IMG/VR virus record: IMGVR_UViG_3300044949_002857 | Span: 1 to 45,208 of that record | DNA length: 45,208 nucleotides | Reading direction: 5' to 3' (one strand) | Source of the DNA: a virus | In this document: positions 6,740 to 14,249 of the stretch, piece by piece | Layout: each line of letters starts with the position of its first letter | How positions within the stretch are numbered: the stretch's first letter is position 1 | Notes under the pieces: model-generated | Seen by the model: only the letters and a program-made list of their open reading frames with translations | The model's database searches: none | What the model was told of the DNA's origin: nothing | Program-made: the position numbers and the translations under genes

Positions 6740-7903
6740 TTAGCACATACTTAGTTGGGTTTCATTGTTTGCAAGTGAAGCGCAAATATCGTACATCTCA
6801 GCCCATACGTAATCATCTTTTGCAATTGACGACAAAGGCTGTCCTGCGTATTTTGCTTGCATAGATATTTGAAAATATCTAGTTAACATTTTTTTGATCA
6901 AACTTATCTTGGTTTTCTCGCTTACTTGCAATCTGTAGTCCCCTGTTTCAGTTTTTTCTACAAAAACTCTAAAACCAGAAATTATCGGGAAAACCAAAGA
7001 TTGCTGAGTTATCACACAGGTAAGTATTTCATGGTTAGGCAACTTGGTATATTTCCTAGCGTCGTTTCCACTTTTTGTAAACCTTGTTCCTGTAGCACTA
7101 GAATGATGCTGTTCTTCTAGCCTTTTGAATATTTTAGACTGAATATCTATAGCGTCGTGAACTAACGAAAAAAGTTTTTTTGGTACTAAGTCTCGACGTA
7201 TAGAATTAGCGGCGTGTATTGAAAGCTTTGGATGCTTCTTTTTGCTGGTATTGGACGGAGAATAACTTGGATCTAGTGCCAAAATAAGACTGCAAATCCT
7301 GGCAATTGTACAGCACCCATCAACATTTGTTGTCTGCACTCCAAATTGTCCTTCGTGATAAATAATTCTGTACTTTTCAAGCTGCGGCTTCATCCAGTCA
7401 TAGTCACCGCTATAATTTGCTAAACTCATTTTTGAGACGGCTTTACTGGTATTTAATGCGATCGCCTTTTCTTTTAATTCAATTTCATCAAAACCTGAAT
7501 AGATTATGATGTTTACAAAAACTTGAGAAATATCTATCTCTTTAAAATTAGCAGCCACGCAAAAAGCTAATAGCCGATGACCACCATCTAACAATCCATC
7601 GGAATCTTTAAACGTCAATCTAATCAAACTTGCAGTAATTTTTGAGCAATCAGCAGCAAGATGAAGTGGTGAACTAATAACCGAAACACCCTTTTTTAAG
7701 GACTCAATTATTGACTCGGTAACAGAGTTTTTTGTCGGTCTTCTTACGTTGGCAGTTAGCGGGATTTTCCATAAAAGATGAGATTCGCTTTTACCGTTAG
7801 CTTCAACTAAATCCTTAAGAGTAGTTGATACATGATACTCTTTTCCCTGTTGAACTGGAAATTCATTTAACGACCGGATGTTTAAACTAATAGCGTGTGC
7901 CAT
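6740..7903 (-). CDS. AIPR / DGQHR-like protein
   Basis: 387 aa. The N-terminal half contains LLDGGHRLLAF followed by a strand (VFVNIIIYSGFDEIELKEKA) and ALNTSKAVSKMSLANYSGDY. This arrangement, a D-G-x-H-R loop and then a conserved N-T-S or N-x-Q, is that of AIPR (abortive infection phage resistance) and DndB/DGQHR-type proteins. Their biochemical role is poorly defined; some members regulate or act with DNA-modification systems. The C-terminal half is helical and lysine-rich. It sits behind a 32-bp perfect palindrome and next to a methyltransferase group, so it could be a counter-defence or superinfection-exclusion protein. Family call moderate, function uncertain. Confidence 0.65.
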   Translation of the reverse strand: MAHAISLNIRSLNEFPVQQGKEYHVSTTLKDLVEANGKSESHLLWKIPLTANVRRPTKNSVTESIIESLKKGVSVISSPLHLAADCSKITASLIRLTFKDSDGLLDGGHRLLAFCVAANFKEIDISQVFVNIIIYSGFDEIELKEKAIALNTSKAVSKMSLANYSGDYDWMKPQLEKYRIIYHEGQFGVQTTNVDGCCTIARICSLILALDPSYSPSNTSKKKHPKLSIHAANSIRRDLVPKKLFSLVHDAIDIQSKIFKRLEEQHHSSATGTRFTKSGNDARKYTKLPNHEILTCVITQQSLVFPIISGFRVFVEKTETGDYRLQVSEKTKISLIKKMLTRYFQISMQAKYAGQPLSSIAKDDYVWAEMYDICASLANNETQLSMC

Positions 7904-7926
7904 AATTGGATGGTGGTTTAATTGAT

Positions 7927-7958
7927 TTCACATCAATAAAATATTTTATTGATGTGAA
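7927..7958. promoter_or_regulatory. 32-bp perfect palindrome upstream of the AIPR-like gene
   Basis: Arms TTCACATCAATAAAAT and ATTTTATTGATGTGAA meet with no spacer, centred 40 bp before the start codon. On the minus strand TATTAT/TATAAG-like -10 sequences lie just upstream of it, so it would be in the 5' leader at or near the transcription start. It can serve as an operator for a dimeric regulator or as an RNA hairpin. Confidence 0.7.
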
Positions 7959-8018
7959 TTTACTTATAATAATATCATAAATTAATTTATTTGTTAAAAA
8001 AATAAACGGTTTTTAAAA

Positions 8019-8044
8019 TACCCACTAATACGCTTTAGTGGGTA
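8019..8044 (-). terminator. Terminator hairpin after the 8058-8684 gene
   Basis: Perfect 10-bp stem TACCCACTAA/TTAGTGGGTA with a 6-nt loop, followed on the minus strand by TTTTAAAAACC. The same hairpin recurs at 9677-9702, and a related one at 25141-25164. Confidence 0.7.
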
Positions 8045-8057
8045 CAAAAGATTCAAG

Positions 8058-8684
8058 CTAAATCTTTTTCAGTGCATCCCAAGGGTCAATCCCGCATTCC
8101 ATATAGGTCGTTAATCGAGTTTGACAACGTTCTAATTTGTTTAACGTCTCAAAGTCCGTAAAGTCTCGCTGACCGTTCTCTAATCCAATTTTAGCTTGCA
8201 TGAAGGAAACAAATCGGGCATATTCCCAAGGTTCTTTAAATCCGTATTGTTGAAGCTGATTAGTCAATGGGCGGAAATCATGCCTGGTGTTGAATCTTGC
8301 AGTCAACCAACGCTGTCTTTCTTCTGCTTCATGCTTGACCCCAAAGGCATCGCAAAACAACTGATAAAGCGACTGGTTCACCAATATCCGGGTCATGATC
8401 TGGGCTTTCTGATTCCCTTTAAAAGCCAACTCAGCAATCAAGTTTCCAAATACTTCTAGTGGAATAGCATTTATACCTTTAGGGTTAAGTGATGTCTTGA
8501 GTTTGGCGAACTGGAAACTCTTGTCTAGTAAGCTTTTGATGTCTCTTGATGCTTGGTTTTTGTCGAACTGAAAACAGCTACTTAATTGAGGAACACCTAC
8601 GTAATATTCCCCACTTTCGGACATTAATCCTTCAAGAGAAAGATTTTTGCCAAACTTGACTTCTGTTATAATTGCAGTTATCAT
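8058..8684 (-). CDS. Antirepressor-like DNA-binding protein, 208 aa
   Basis: The N-terminal half (residues about 25-60, ESGEYYVGVPQLSSCF..QASRDIKSLL) looks like the helix-turn-helix-bearing part of Bro/KilA-type phage antirepressors. The C-terminal half has ERQRWLTARFNTRHDFRP followed by L..YGFKEPWEYA, similar in layout to the C-terminal part of the KilA-N protein at 9718-10461. It is transcribed from one side of a divergent promoter whose other side drives a DNA methyltransferase. The role is probably transcriptional, as an antirepressor or a regulator of the methyltransferase. Exact family not certain. Confidence 0.6.
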   Translation of the reverse strand: MITAIITEVKFGKNLSLEGLMSESGEYYVGVPQLSSCFQFDKNQASRDIKSLLDKSFQFAKLKTSLNPKGINAIPLEVFGNLIAELAFKGNQKAQIMTRILVNQSLYQLFCDAFGVKHEAEERQRWLTARFNTRHDFRPLTNQLQQYGFKEPWEYARFVSFMQAKIGLENGQRDFTDFETLNKLERCQTRLTTYMECGIDPWDALKKI

Positions 8685-8706
8685 GGTGATATATCTTGAT
8701 ATGAAA

Positions 8707-8740
8707 TACCATAAGCAGCGCTGAAACTTTGCTTATGGTA
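8707..8740 (-). promoter_or_regulatory. Leader hairpin upstream of the 8058-8684 gene
   Basis: 11-bp perfect stem TACCATAAGCA/TGCTTATGGTA with a 12-nt loop, between the divergent promoter and the minus-strand gene. It may be an operator dyad or a 5'-UTR hairpin. Confidence 0.5.
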
Positions 8741-8792
8741 TTTTAATTATAACACTTAATCGCAAATATAACTACAGTTGTTGATATAATAA
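8737..8792. promoter_or_regulatory. Duplicated divergent promoter, copy 1
   Basis: 56 bp with two outward-facing -10 boxes: TATAAT on plus at 8785-8790, driving the methyltransferase at 8819, and TATAAT on minus (ATTATA at 8746-8751), driving the 8058-8684 gene. The block is repeated nearly identically at 10537-10592, with the first 33 bp identical. Confidence 0.65.
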
Positions 8793-8818
8793 AAGAATAT
8801 TTTTATTAAGTACAGGGC

Positions 8819-9673
8819 ATGATTAATCAAGTAATTCATGGTGATTGTTTTGAAGTTTTGAAAACTATTCCTGATGGTTCTATTGACGCTGTAATCACAG
8901 ATCCGCCTTACATGACAACTGATTTAAACTTTGATAAAACAGGCTTTGATGTTGACTTATTCTTAAAATTATTATTACCAAAACTTAAAAGTGATGGACA
9001 ATTAGCTGCATTTGGGAGTATTGAATTACTTGCTAAGTTTAGCGGTATTTATCCTATTAGATGGTCAGGAATGTGGTTAAAACCGAGAGGAGTGATGAGA
9101 ACTCATACAGCCAAGAAACCTATGAGCAAAAGCGAACCTTACTGTATATTTGCTCACCCAAAACATAAAGTATCAAACCTTGTTTATAACAAAATATTAT
9201 TGCCAGGAGAGCCTTATGAAAAAAAACAAAAAAATACTGGCTATATTAGAGACGGCAAAAATCAAATAGATAGAGCAAATACTTCTGCATGGACTAAGGA
9301 CGGGTATATCTCAAAAAACCTGGGTACAAGACAACAAACAGATGTTATTGAATCTCCGTTCAAAGGCTGCATGAAACATCATGAACGAACCATTCACCCC
9401 ACACAAAAGCCTGTAGCACTGATATCTACATTGGTTCAGTGGATAACCAACCCCGGCGATACAGTCCTTGACCCTTTTGCTGGTAGTGGTACAACAGCAC
9501 TAGCCTGTAAAGAACTCAACAGAAACTATATCTGCATTGAGAAGGAACGGGAATATATTGACATTATTCATCAACGCCTAAACACACCCATAGCTGAAAG
9601 GGGATTAACTGTAGAGGAACAGGTAGAGATTGAGAAAACTAAGTCACCTTATCAACAGTTGTCATTGTTTTAG
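8819..9673 (+). CDS. DNA N6-adenine or N4-cytosine methyltransferase (DPPY type)
   Basis: 284 aa. Catalytic motif DPPY at residues 28-31 precedes the SAM-binding motif DPFAGSGT at 218-225, the beta-class order, with the target-recognition region between them. HPTQKP before motif I is typical of this family. The motif DPPY fits N6-adenine or N4-cytosine methylation; specificity cannot be read. No partner nuclease is near. The protein ends in QLSLF, a sliding-clamp-binding-like peptide identical to the Csf1 end. It is expressed from a divergent promoter shared with an antirepressor-like gene. Confidence 0.92.
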   Translation: MINQVIHGDCFEVLKTIPDGSIDAVITDPPYMTTDLNFDKTGFDVDLFLKLLLPKLKSDGQLAAFGSIELLAKFSGIYPIRWSGMWLKPRGVMRTHTAKKPMSKSEPYCIFAHPKHKVSNLVYNKILLPGEPYEKKQKNTGYIRDGKNQIDRANTSAWTKDGYISKNLGTRQQTDVIESPFKGCMKHHERTIHPTQKPVALISTLVQWITNPGDTVLDPFAGSGTTALACKELNRNYICIEKEREYIDIIHQRLNTPIAERGLTVEEQVEIEKTKSPYQQLSLF

Positions 9674-9676
9674 AAA

Positions 9677-9702
9677 TACCCACTAAAGCGTGTTAGTGGG
9701 TA
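9677..9702 (+). terminator. Terminator hairpin after the DPPY methyltransferase
   Basis: Same 10-bp stem TACCCACTAA/TTAGTGGGTA as at 8019-8044 with a different 6-nt loop, a few bases after the stop codon. It lies between convergent genes, so it may act in both directions. Confidence 0.65.
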
Positions 9703-9717
9703 GTGGTAATTTACGGA

Positions 9718-10461
9718 CTATTCAAACACTCTATTAACCCTTCTTCCTGATTCAGAGCATATATTACGGCATTGATTAAAACCATTAGCTGCATTATCAT
9801 CTATCTTTTCAGATGCGATCGCTTCTGCTAATCCCACAGCCATTAATTCAACCCTGGAAAGTCCATCTCTGAGTTTGGTAATCCCACGACTTTGCTTGAC
9901 CTCTTTGGCTGTTCCCCCAAGCAAGGGTTTGTAAATCTCATTGGTGCAGATTGCATATTCGTGGGGTGCAGTAACACCATGTTCTTTCAGTGTGTCAGTA
10001 AATTGCACCCTGGTTTCTAGTCCTTCTATGCGCTGCTGAATCCACTCTTCAGTATGTCCTTGTTTTTGCCATCCCTTTTTAGCACGTTCCCTACCGCGCT
10101 TATATGCTAACTCTGGGTTTACCTCCTCTTCTATGCGCTCTTTAACCCAATCATAAAACTGAGATTTGAGAGAAGGGGACAAATATCCGGCATAATCAAT
10201 GGCCAATTTCCAGTGAGCTAGTGTTTTACCGTTGCGTCCTCTTGTAACTTTAAAAACATCTGATAATCTGATATTATCTTTTAGTCTTTTGCTGTCAAGG
10301 ATTTGATTGATTAGCATATCCGTACTGGGAAGTAATCGCCACTTAGCAGGGGTTTGGCTTTCGGGTCTTCCTGCCATTTCCCATAACTTAGTAAGATTAA
10401 TAAAATCCTGATCAATTTCTACAGAAATCCCATTGTGGATAAAAGCTGATATATTAGACAT
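9718..10461 (-). CDS. KilA-N domain protein (phage antirepressor family)
   Basis: 247 aa from the ATG at 10461; a GTG at 10521 would add 20 residues of unlikely sequence. The KilA-N DNA-binding domain is evident: DFINLTKLWEMAGR, then KTRGRNG-like VTRGRNGKTLAHWKLAIDYA and YLSPSLKSQFYDWVKERI. The C-terminal part (RIEGLETRVQFTDTLKEHGV, then an EY-x-I-x-TNEIYK-type segment) is the usual companion region. These proteins act as antirepressors or DNA-binding regulators in many phages. It reads from the second copy of the divergent promoter at 10537. Confidence 0.85.
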   Translation of the reverse strand: MSNISAFIHNGISVEIDQDFINLTKLWEMAGRPESQTPAKWRLLPSTDMLINQILDSKRLKDNIRLSDVFKVTRGRNGKTLAHWKLAIDYAGYLSPSLKSQFYDWVKERIEEEVNPELAYKRGRERAKKGWQKQGHTEEWIQQRIEGLETRVQFTDTLKEHGVTAPHEYAICTNEIYKPLLGGTAKEVKQSRGITKLRDGLSRVELMAVGLAEAIASEKIDDNAANGFNQCRNICSESGRRVNRVFE

Positions 10462-10507
10462 GATTAGCCTACTTTGTCTAGGTTGGTTGCCAGTGATATC
10501 GCCGTTG

Positions 10508-10592
10508 GGAATGCTGACCACATTCTTAACGGTGCTGGTATTTTAATTATAACACTTAATCGCAAATATGACTACACTTATTGATATAATAA
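10508..10592. promoter_or_regulatory. Duplicated divergent promoter, copy 2, with GGAATG dyad
   Basis: 10537-10592 repeats the promoter at 8737-8792, again with TATAAT facing both ways. Between it and the KilA-N start lies GGAATG-N7-CATTCT (10508-10526), nearly the dyad seen complete at 11151-11169. No intact gene lies on its plus side. Confidence 0.6.
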
Positions 10593-10614
10593 TCATGTAC
10601 TTTTATTGATAGCC

Positions 10615-10650
10615 ATGGGTAATCAAAGGACTACAATCCAGGCTGATTAA
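10615..10650 (+). pseudogene. Possible remnant of a second methyltransferase start
   Basis: An ATG at the same distance from promoter copy 2 as the methyltransferase ATG is from copy 1 begins MGNQRTTIQAD and stops at once. It loosely matches MINQVIHGD at 8819. This suggests that the antirepressor-promoter-methyltransferase unit was duplicated and the methyltransferase then lost. The match is short and could be chance. From 10651 to 10747 I see nothing further. Confidence 0.3.
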
Positions 10651-10747
10651 TAACTGAAGATTTAGGTGGTTTTATTCCCCAGTAGATGCTTTTAAATAAT
10701 TGACAAAAAAATTCTTCTGCATATTGTTAAGTGATTTTTGTGGCTAG

Positions 10748-11137
10748 TCAATCTTCAATAAATGATAGATAAAACTCGCCTGAGAACTTCCATCCATCAA
10801 TCCTGGAATAGGTATTGCCATAGGAAAAGATATCTTTTTTGAATATTTTAATAAAGCATTTACCATGTTTTTCCTCTTGGTAATCTTCAATAAAAACACC
10901 ATTTAAACCAGCAATTGAAGGGCAAAATCTGACATAAGGAGGAGACATGACAACTGCTAGTTTGGGAGTAGTCAGGGGAGGGCTGGCGCATTTGTAAGTT
11001 ATTACTCCATACTCAGCTAATATATTAATAGCTGTCTCACCCCCAATCAGCCCTACATCTTTTGCCTTTTGTAATGCGTAGTCCCAGTCAATCAAAACAG
11101 CTACATTGGTGTTTTTGAATGGATTTAAAGTTTTCAT
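10748..11137 (-). CDS. Hypothetical protein, 129 aa
   Basis: Soluble-looking protein of unknown family. Visible features are LIDWDYALQKAKDVGLIGG near the N-terminus and MSPPYVRFCPSIAG in the middle; the PPY triplet is not in a methyltransferase context. A clear GGAATG-N7-CATTCC dyad lies just upstream of its start, a likely operator. Reading frame and start (ATG, 11137) are convincing; function is unknown. Confidence 0.6.
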   Translation of the reverse strand: MKTLNPFKNTNVAVLIDWDYALQKAKDVGLIGGETAINILAEYGVITYKCASPPLTTPKLAVVMSPPYVRFCPSIAGLNGVFIEDYQEEKHGKCFIKIFKKDIFSYGNTYSRIDGWKFSGEFYLSFIED

Positions 11138-11150
11138 AGTTTTAGTTTTG

Positions 11151-11169
11151 GGAATGTTGATACCATTCC
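11151..11169. promoter_or_regulatory. GGAATG-N7-CATTCC operator-like dyad
   Basis: Perfect 6-bp inverted repeat with a 7-bp spacer, 14 bp upstream of the minus-strand start at 11137. A near copy is at 10508-10526, and a weaker one (GGAA..TATTCT) lies near 11277, before the next plus-strand gene. Confidence 0.45.
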
Positions 11170-11326
11170 TGATGTGCGCTGGTTATCATTGTAGCACACA
11201 GATAGAAAATATGGCTAGATTCTGTTACAATAGATTTGGATGACTTGATTTAGTAGTTAGCGGTCAGGGTCGTTGGGAACAACTGGGATATTCTTGACGA
11301 CACTGATTTTATTAAGCAGGTTTTTT

Positions 11327-12004
11327 ATGACAAAAGCCACTCAAGGTCAAGCACAAAGCATTTTTTATTCTACCAACACTCATATATTTGTTGGTAATTC
11401 ACTGATGGTTGTGTTGACAGTTTTGTTGGTATACTTAATATATTTATGCCACAGTAAAATTATTCCATCGTTGCAATCGTTGGATAATAAAGCTTTTAGA
11501 AAAAATAATAACAGGCCACGATTATCCCCAGCAGAAGAAGCAAAGGTTAAGGGATACATGAGAGAGATAAGAGATTTTACACAATTTAATCGCGTATCTC
11601 TCTATTTCTTGGATTTACCTTATTTATCCGAAGAATCTGTACAAGCGGAATCTTACACTTTGTGGATAGAAGCATCTAAAAGTATTCCTATGCGAAAAGA
11701 TACTAAATTATCTTTTGCTTATATAAGTGAAGAGCTTAATCGTGCAATACCAGCAAGAGTTAAGTACAGATACTACCAGTACGCTAAAAATGGCTTGGTG
11801 TGTCAGCAATGGTTAACAGATCGCAAAACAGCAAGTTATACATTCTATATAATTCACAAATTCTCGTTTTTGCTATTAGAAAGAACCTCTGGCAACATTT
11901 TGAATAATCTTTTAAGACACAAAGAAAAAGATGATTACCTTAATCTTTGTGAATCTATTGAGTCTATTATTGCTCCCAAACTCAATCCTATTGGTAGGCT
12001 GTAG
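11327..12004 (+). CDS. Membrane-anchored hypothetical protein, 225 aa
   Basis: I chose the ATG at 11327 (MTKATQG), which has AGG upstream; a TTG at 11273 would add 18 hydrophobic residues. A single strong membrane helix (SLMVVLTVLLVYLIYLC) lies at about residues 31-47, followed by a charged C-terminal domain rich in Lys, Arg and Tyr that should be cytoplasmic. No enzymatic motif is recognised. It could be an exclusion or membrane-modifying protein, but this is only suggested by the topology. Confidence 0.6.
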   Translation: MTKATQGQAQSIFYSTNTHIFVGNSLMVVLTVLLVYLIYLCHSKIIPSLQSLDNKAFRKNNNRPRLSPAEEAKVKGYMREIRDFTQFNRVSLYFLDLPYLSEESVQAESYTLWIEASKSIPMRKDTKLSFAYISEELNRAIPARVKYRYYQYAKNGLVCQQWLTDRKTASYTFYIIHKFSFLLLERTSGNILNNLLRHKEKDDYLNLCESIESIIAPKLNPIGRL

Positions 12005-12015
12005 TCATCTGATAA

Positions 12016-12309
12016 TCAACACCAATTTCTTTCTCCTGGGCATTTCTTGACGTTTTTACAAGGTAGTTTATAACCTGATATATGCCCAGCCCATCTACTA
12101 TTTTCATCTGCCCAAGTGCAACTAATATCAGCATTCAGCAGGTAGTGTGGTCTGATAGTTATACCACACCCTGGGCAACGATTTCCGCCCCAAGAACTAG
12201 CAGCAAGATTGTAGTTATTATTAATTTGTTTTTTAGCGATCGCGTCCAATTCCCTAAGCTGCTTTTTAAGTAAATGGCGATGTCTGCGGGCTTGTCTTTT
12301 TGTTTTCAT
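12016..12309 (-). CDS. Small Cys-rich (zinc-ribbon-like) protein, 97 aa
   Basis: The ATG at 12309 overlaps the upstream gene's TAA (TAATG), favouring this start over one ten codons earlier. The first 25 residues are very basic (KTKRQARRHRHLLKKQLREL) and suit nucleic-acid binding. Six cysteines follow: C45-x2-C48 in NRCPGCG, C64, C84, C90 and C97 at the very end, a likely zinc-binding arrangement. A truncated paralogue lacking the cysteine half lies at 660-770. Last gene of the nblA operon. Function unknown. Confidence 0.6.
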   Translation of the reverse strand: MKTKRQARRHRHLLKKQLRELDAIAKKQINNNYNLAASSWGGNRCPGCGITIRPHYLLNADISCTWADENSRWAGHISGYKLPCKNVKKCPGERNWC

Positions 12310-12620
12310 TACACATTGCGATCCAATGACATTACACAATTAAAGCTAGTAGTCAATGTTGCTTTAATGGATCTATCCAAAGATTTGAGATAAGCATACA
12401 TCAAGAAACAAGCAGCGTTAAAGTTCATTCTTGACTCACTAGGAATTGAATAAACAATTTGGCCATTAATTGTCACCAAGCCACGGTAAACGTCGTTTGA
12501 GCCGCAAATCAGAACACAATGGCGTGCTGTTTGCAACGCAAAATTAACTTGATTGCCATCAACCTTAAAATTGTCCTGGGTGCAGACAAAGTACCTAGAC
12601 GCTGTTTCTAACAAGTCCAT
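12309..12620 (-). CDS. Hypothetical protein, 103 aa
   Basis: Located between nblA (2 nt away) and the Cys-rich gene (1-nt overlap) in a tight minus-strand operon. It has an alternating strand-like pattern (RYFVCTQDNFKVDGNQVNFA, GLVTINGQIVYSI) and a later helix (NAACFLMYAYLKSL). No family recognised. Its place next to nblA hints at a role in host takeover, but nothing in the sequence proves that. Confidence 0.55.
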   Translation of the reverse strand: MDLLETASRYFVCTQDNFKVDGNQVNFALQTARHCVLICGSNDVYRGLVTINGQIVYSIPSESRMNFNAACFLMYAYLKSLDRSIKATLTTSFNCVMSLDRNV

Positions 12621-12622
12621 GC

Positions 12623-12823
12623 TTATTCCTCTTGCTTAAATGGCTCATCAAACCCCCACTGATGAGCTAAAAGTTTTTCGTAGCTTAATCTTTGGATCTC
12701 GTGATGCCTAAACAGATTAATCAAAACCTGTTGAGTTTGTTCATGGGACATCTGCCTAACCTGTTGCTCAAATGCAACTATCTTAAATTGTGAAGCAAGT
12801 GGTAATTCTTCAAATTGGCTCAT
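12623..12823 (-). CDS. nblA: NblA-family phycobilisome degradation protein
   Basis: 66 aa from the ATG at 12823, which gives the usual NblA length; an upstream ATG at 12844 would add seven residues. The core L-x-S-Q-F-x-I-x-x-F-E-Q-Q-V-R-Q-M-S, then EQTQQVLINLF, then YEKLLAHQWGF follows the NblA family closely. NblA binds phycobiliproteins and recruits Clp protease, causing bleaching. Several freshwater cyanophages carry it, presumably to strip the antenna during infection. It overlaps the preceding 69-aa gene by 14 nt and is followed by two small genes in the same operon. Confidence 0.88.
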   Translation of the reverse strand: MSQFEELPLASQFKIVAFEQQVRQMSHEQTQQVLINLFRHHEIQRLSYEKLLAHQWGFDEPFKQEE

Positions 12824-13019
12824 AATAAGATCCCAGACATACATCTAAAACTTCACCCAACACTTCATCAAAAATTTCCTCTACAGTCGCACCCTGTTGA
12901 AGTTTACAACCCCAATAATCAACGACAGAATCTAAGTCCTGTGGCGACCAAAGATCAAGGGACGCGAGCTTTTTTCTTAACAGATCCTTTTGCCAATTAA
13001 ACCAAAAATTATCAATCAT
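12810..13019 (-). CDS. Hypothetical protein upstream of nblA, 69 aa
   Basis: Start at MIDNFWFNW (13019), preceded by GGGAAT; a longer start at 13073 is less likely. Acidic and aromatic, with a helix-like centre (DLDSVVDYWGCKL) and EEIFDEVLGEVLD. It overlaps the nblA start by 14 nt, so translation of nblA may be coupled to it. Not recognised. Confidence 0.55.
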   Translation of the reverse strand: MIDNFWFNWQKDLLRKKLASLDLWSPQDLDSVVDYWGCKLQQGATVEEIFDEVLGEVLDVCLGSYYEPI

Positions 13020-13096
13020 ATTTAATTCCCAAACTATTAAACATATTATTACAAATTTCTGATAAAATAGCAAGTGAATTTTACGCAGGTGTCATC

Positions 13097-13642
13097 ATGA
13101 AATACGTTAATCACATTAATGCAATCTCTAAAGAAATAAGGTTTAAGCCGTTAAATACGATTGAAATAAAGATAATTGAATCATTGTGTTTAGGCGGAAC
13201 GTACCTGGAGATAGCTACGGAAATAAACTACGACCACGGGTACATCGGACAATTAGCCCGTCAGATTTACGGATTGATTGGACAAAAACACAAGGTAAAA
13301 ATCAAAAGAGATAACTTTGTAGCTGTATTAGATTCAGTCATGGGAGGGGAATTAGAGGATGATTTCTATGGCTGTCATGGGATTAATCCTAAAAGTATTT
13401 TTAATGCCAATGTTCTTGAATTTAAGCAAAGCGAGATATTAATTAACGTGACTACTTTTTGGAAATTTGACGCTAAAAATGAATGCTTAGTTTTAAAGAC
13501 TAAACACCCAATAGTCTTAAAGTTAAGTGACTTAAAAACCAACCCATTTAACACGATTTTAAATGCAACTAGACAAGAGCAAATGTCAGGAGATGCGCTA
13601 CTAGAATTGTTTAAAATCTTGGATAATTATTTCGATAAATAA
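13097..13642 (+). CDS. HTH regulator with vMAP-like N-terminal domain, 181 aa
   Basis: The N-terminal 80 residues (LNTIEIKIIESLCLGGTYLE, IATEINYDHGYIGQLARQIYG, then KHKVKIKRDNFVAVL) match the helix-turn-helix domain found at the N-terminus of cyanobacterial vMAP-type proteins (vWA-MoxR associated): an 'EIA.ELGY...YIRQ...LW..LS' pattern followed by KKNF. The C-terminal half has no recognised effector motif. AGGTG lies before the ATG, and a TGATAAAAT extended -10 sits upstream. Probably a DNA-binding regulator. Confidence 0.65.
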   Translation: MKYVNHINAISKEIRFKPLNTIEIKIIESLCLGGTYLEIATEINYDHGYIGQLARQIYGLIGQKHKVKIKRDNFVAVLDSVMGGELEDDFYGCHGINPKSIFNANVLEFKQSEILINVTTFWKFDAKNECLVLKTKHPIVLKLSDLKTNPFNTILNATRQEQMSGDALLELFKILDNYFDK

Positions 13643-13697
13643 CCTATTTATTGATAAAATGATAATGTTTTAAAAAACCTACATCACGGCATTTACT

Positions 13698-14249
13698 ATG
13701 AGGATAAGTGAGCTTCCAATAGAGACACTACAGATTATTTTGAAAGGGAGAACCTGCGATTTGGTTGATAGACTAAATCTCCCAAGACACACAATTGATT
13801 ACATCAGAAGAACAATTAAGAAGGGGATAGCAAGGGTAGATTATTCAAAGCTAGACATAAATGCTACCCCTCAAAAAATAACAAACAAGGTCATTGAGGC
13901 TCGACCTTGGAGCAGAGAATCAGATAATTTTCTGTTAGAAAAATCAGGCTTAAAAGACTTAAAACACATAGCTCATTTTCTGAGAAGAAGCCTGGAAGAC
14001 GTAGAGGCGCGGATGCAATACTTAATAAAAATAGAACAGGAAAAGCATCCAATTGAACAAATACTTGCTAATCACCCCAACCTATTGCCAGGGCAGATTG
14101 AACAGGCTCGAAGCATATACAAGTACAGTCCAGCGGGCGTGGCGGAATATTGCAAGGTAGTGAGTGCTTATAAAAGTCGCCGGGCTGAACTAAATAAAAC
14201 TTTTTCCAAGGAAAGTTGGGAACAATTACGAAAGAAATTACAAAGGTAG
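13698..14249 (+). CDS. Probable DNA-binding protein, 183 aa
   Basis: The N-terminus has a helix-turn-helix-like pattern (LKGRTCDLVDRLNLPRHTID, then YIRRTIKKGI), and the middle has a Myb/SANT-like trihelical segment (RPWSRESDNFLLEKSGLKDL, then HIAHFLRRSLEDVEARM). The C-terminus is basic. It follows the 13097 gene in the same orientation behind a similar TGATAAAAT promoter element. Exact function unknown; a regulator or phage packaging or recombination accessory is possible. Confidence 0.55.
   Translation: MRISELPIETLQIILKGRTCDLVDRLNLPRHTIDYIRRTIKKGIARVDYSKLDINATPQKITNKVIEARPWSRESDNFLLEKSGLKDLKHIAHFLRRSLEDVEARMQYLIKIEQEKHPIEQILANHPNLLPGQIEQARSIYKYSPAGVAEYCKVVSAYKSRRAELNKTFSKESWEQLRKKLQR

Noticed and set aside
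6926-7120. Plus-strand ORFs inside the AIPR-like gene (and similar ORFs opposite the J-, I- and tape measure genes)
   Set aside because: Shadow frames opposite well supported genes, without ribosome-binding sites or family features.
12655-12690. Third hammerhead core (CTGATGAG) inside nblA, plus strand
   Set aside because: No GAAA with a closing stem III follows, and it is within the coding sequence of nblA on the other strand.
12810-13019. Toxin-antitoxin pair with the neighbouring gene
   Set aside because: The downstream gene is NblA, and neither protein shows toxin or antitoxin motifs.
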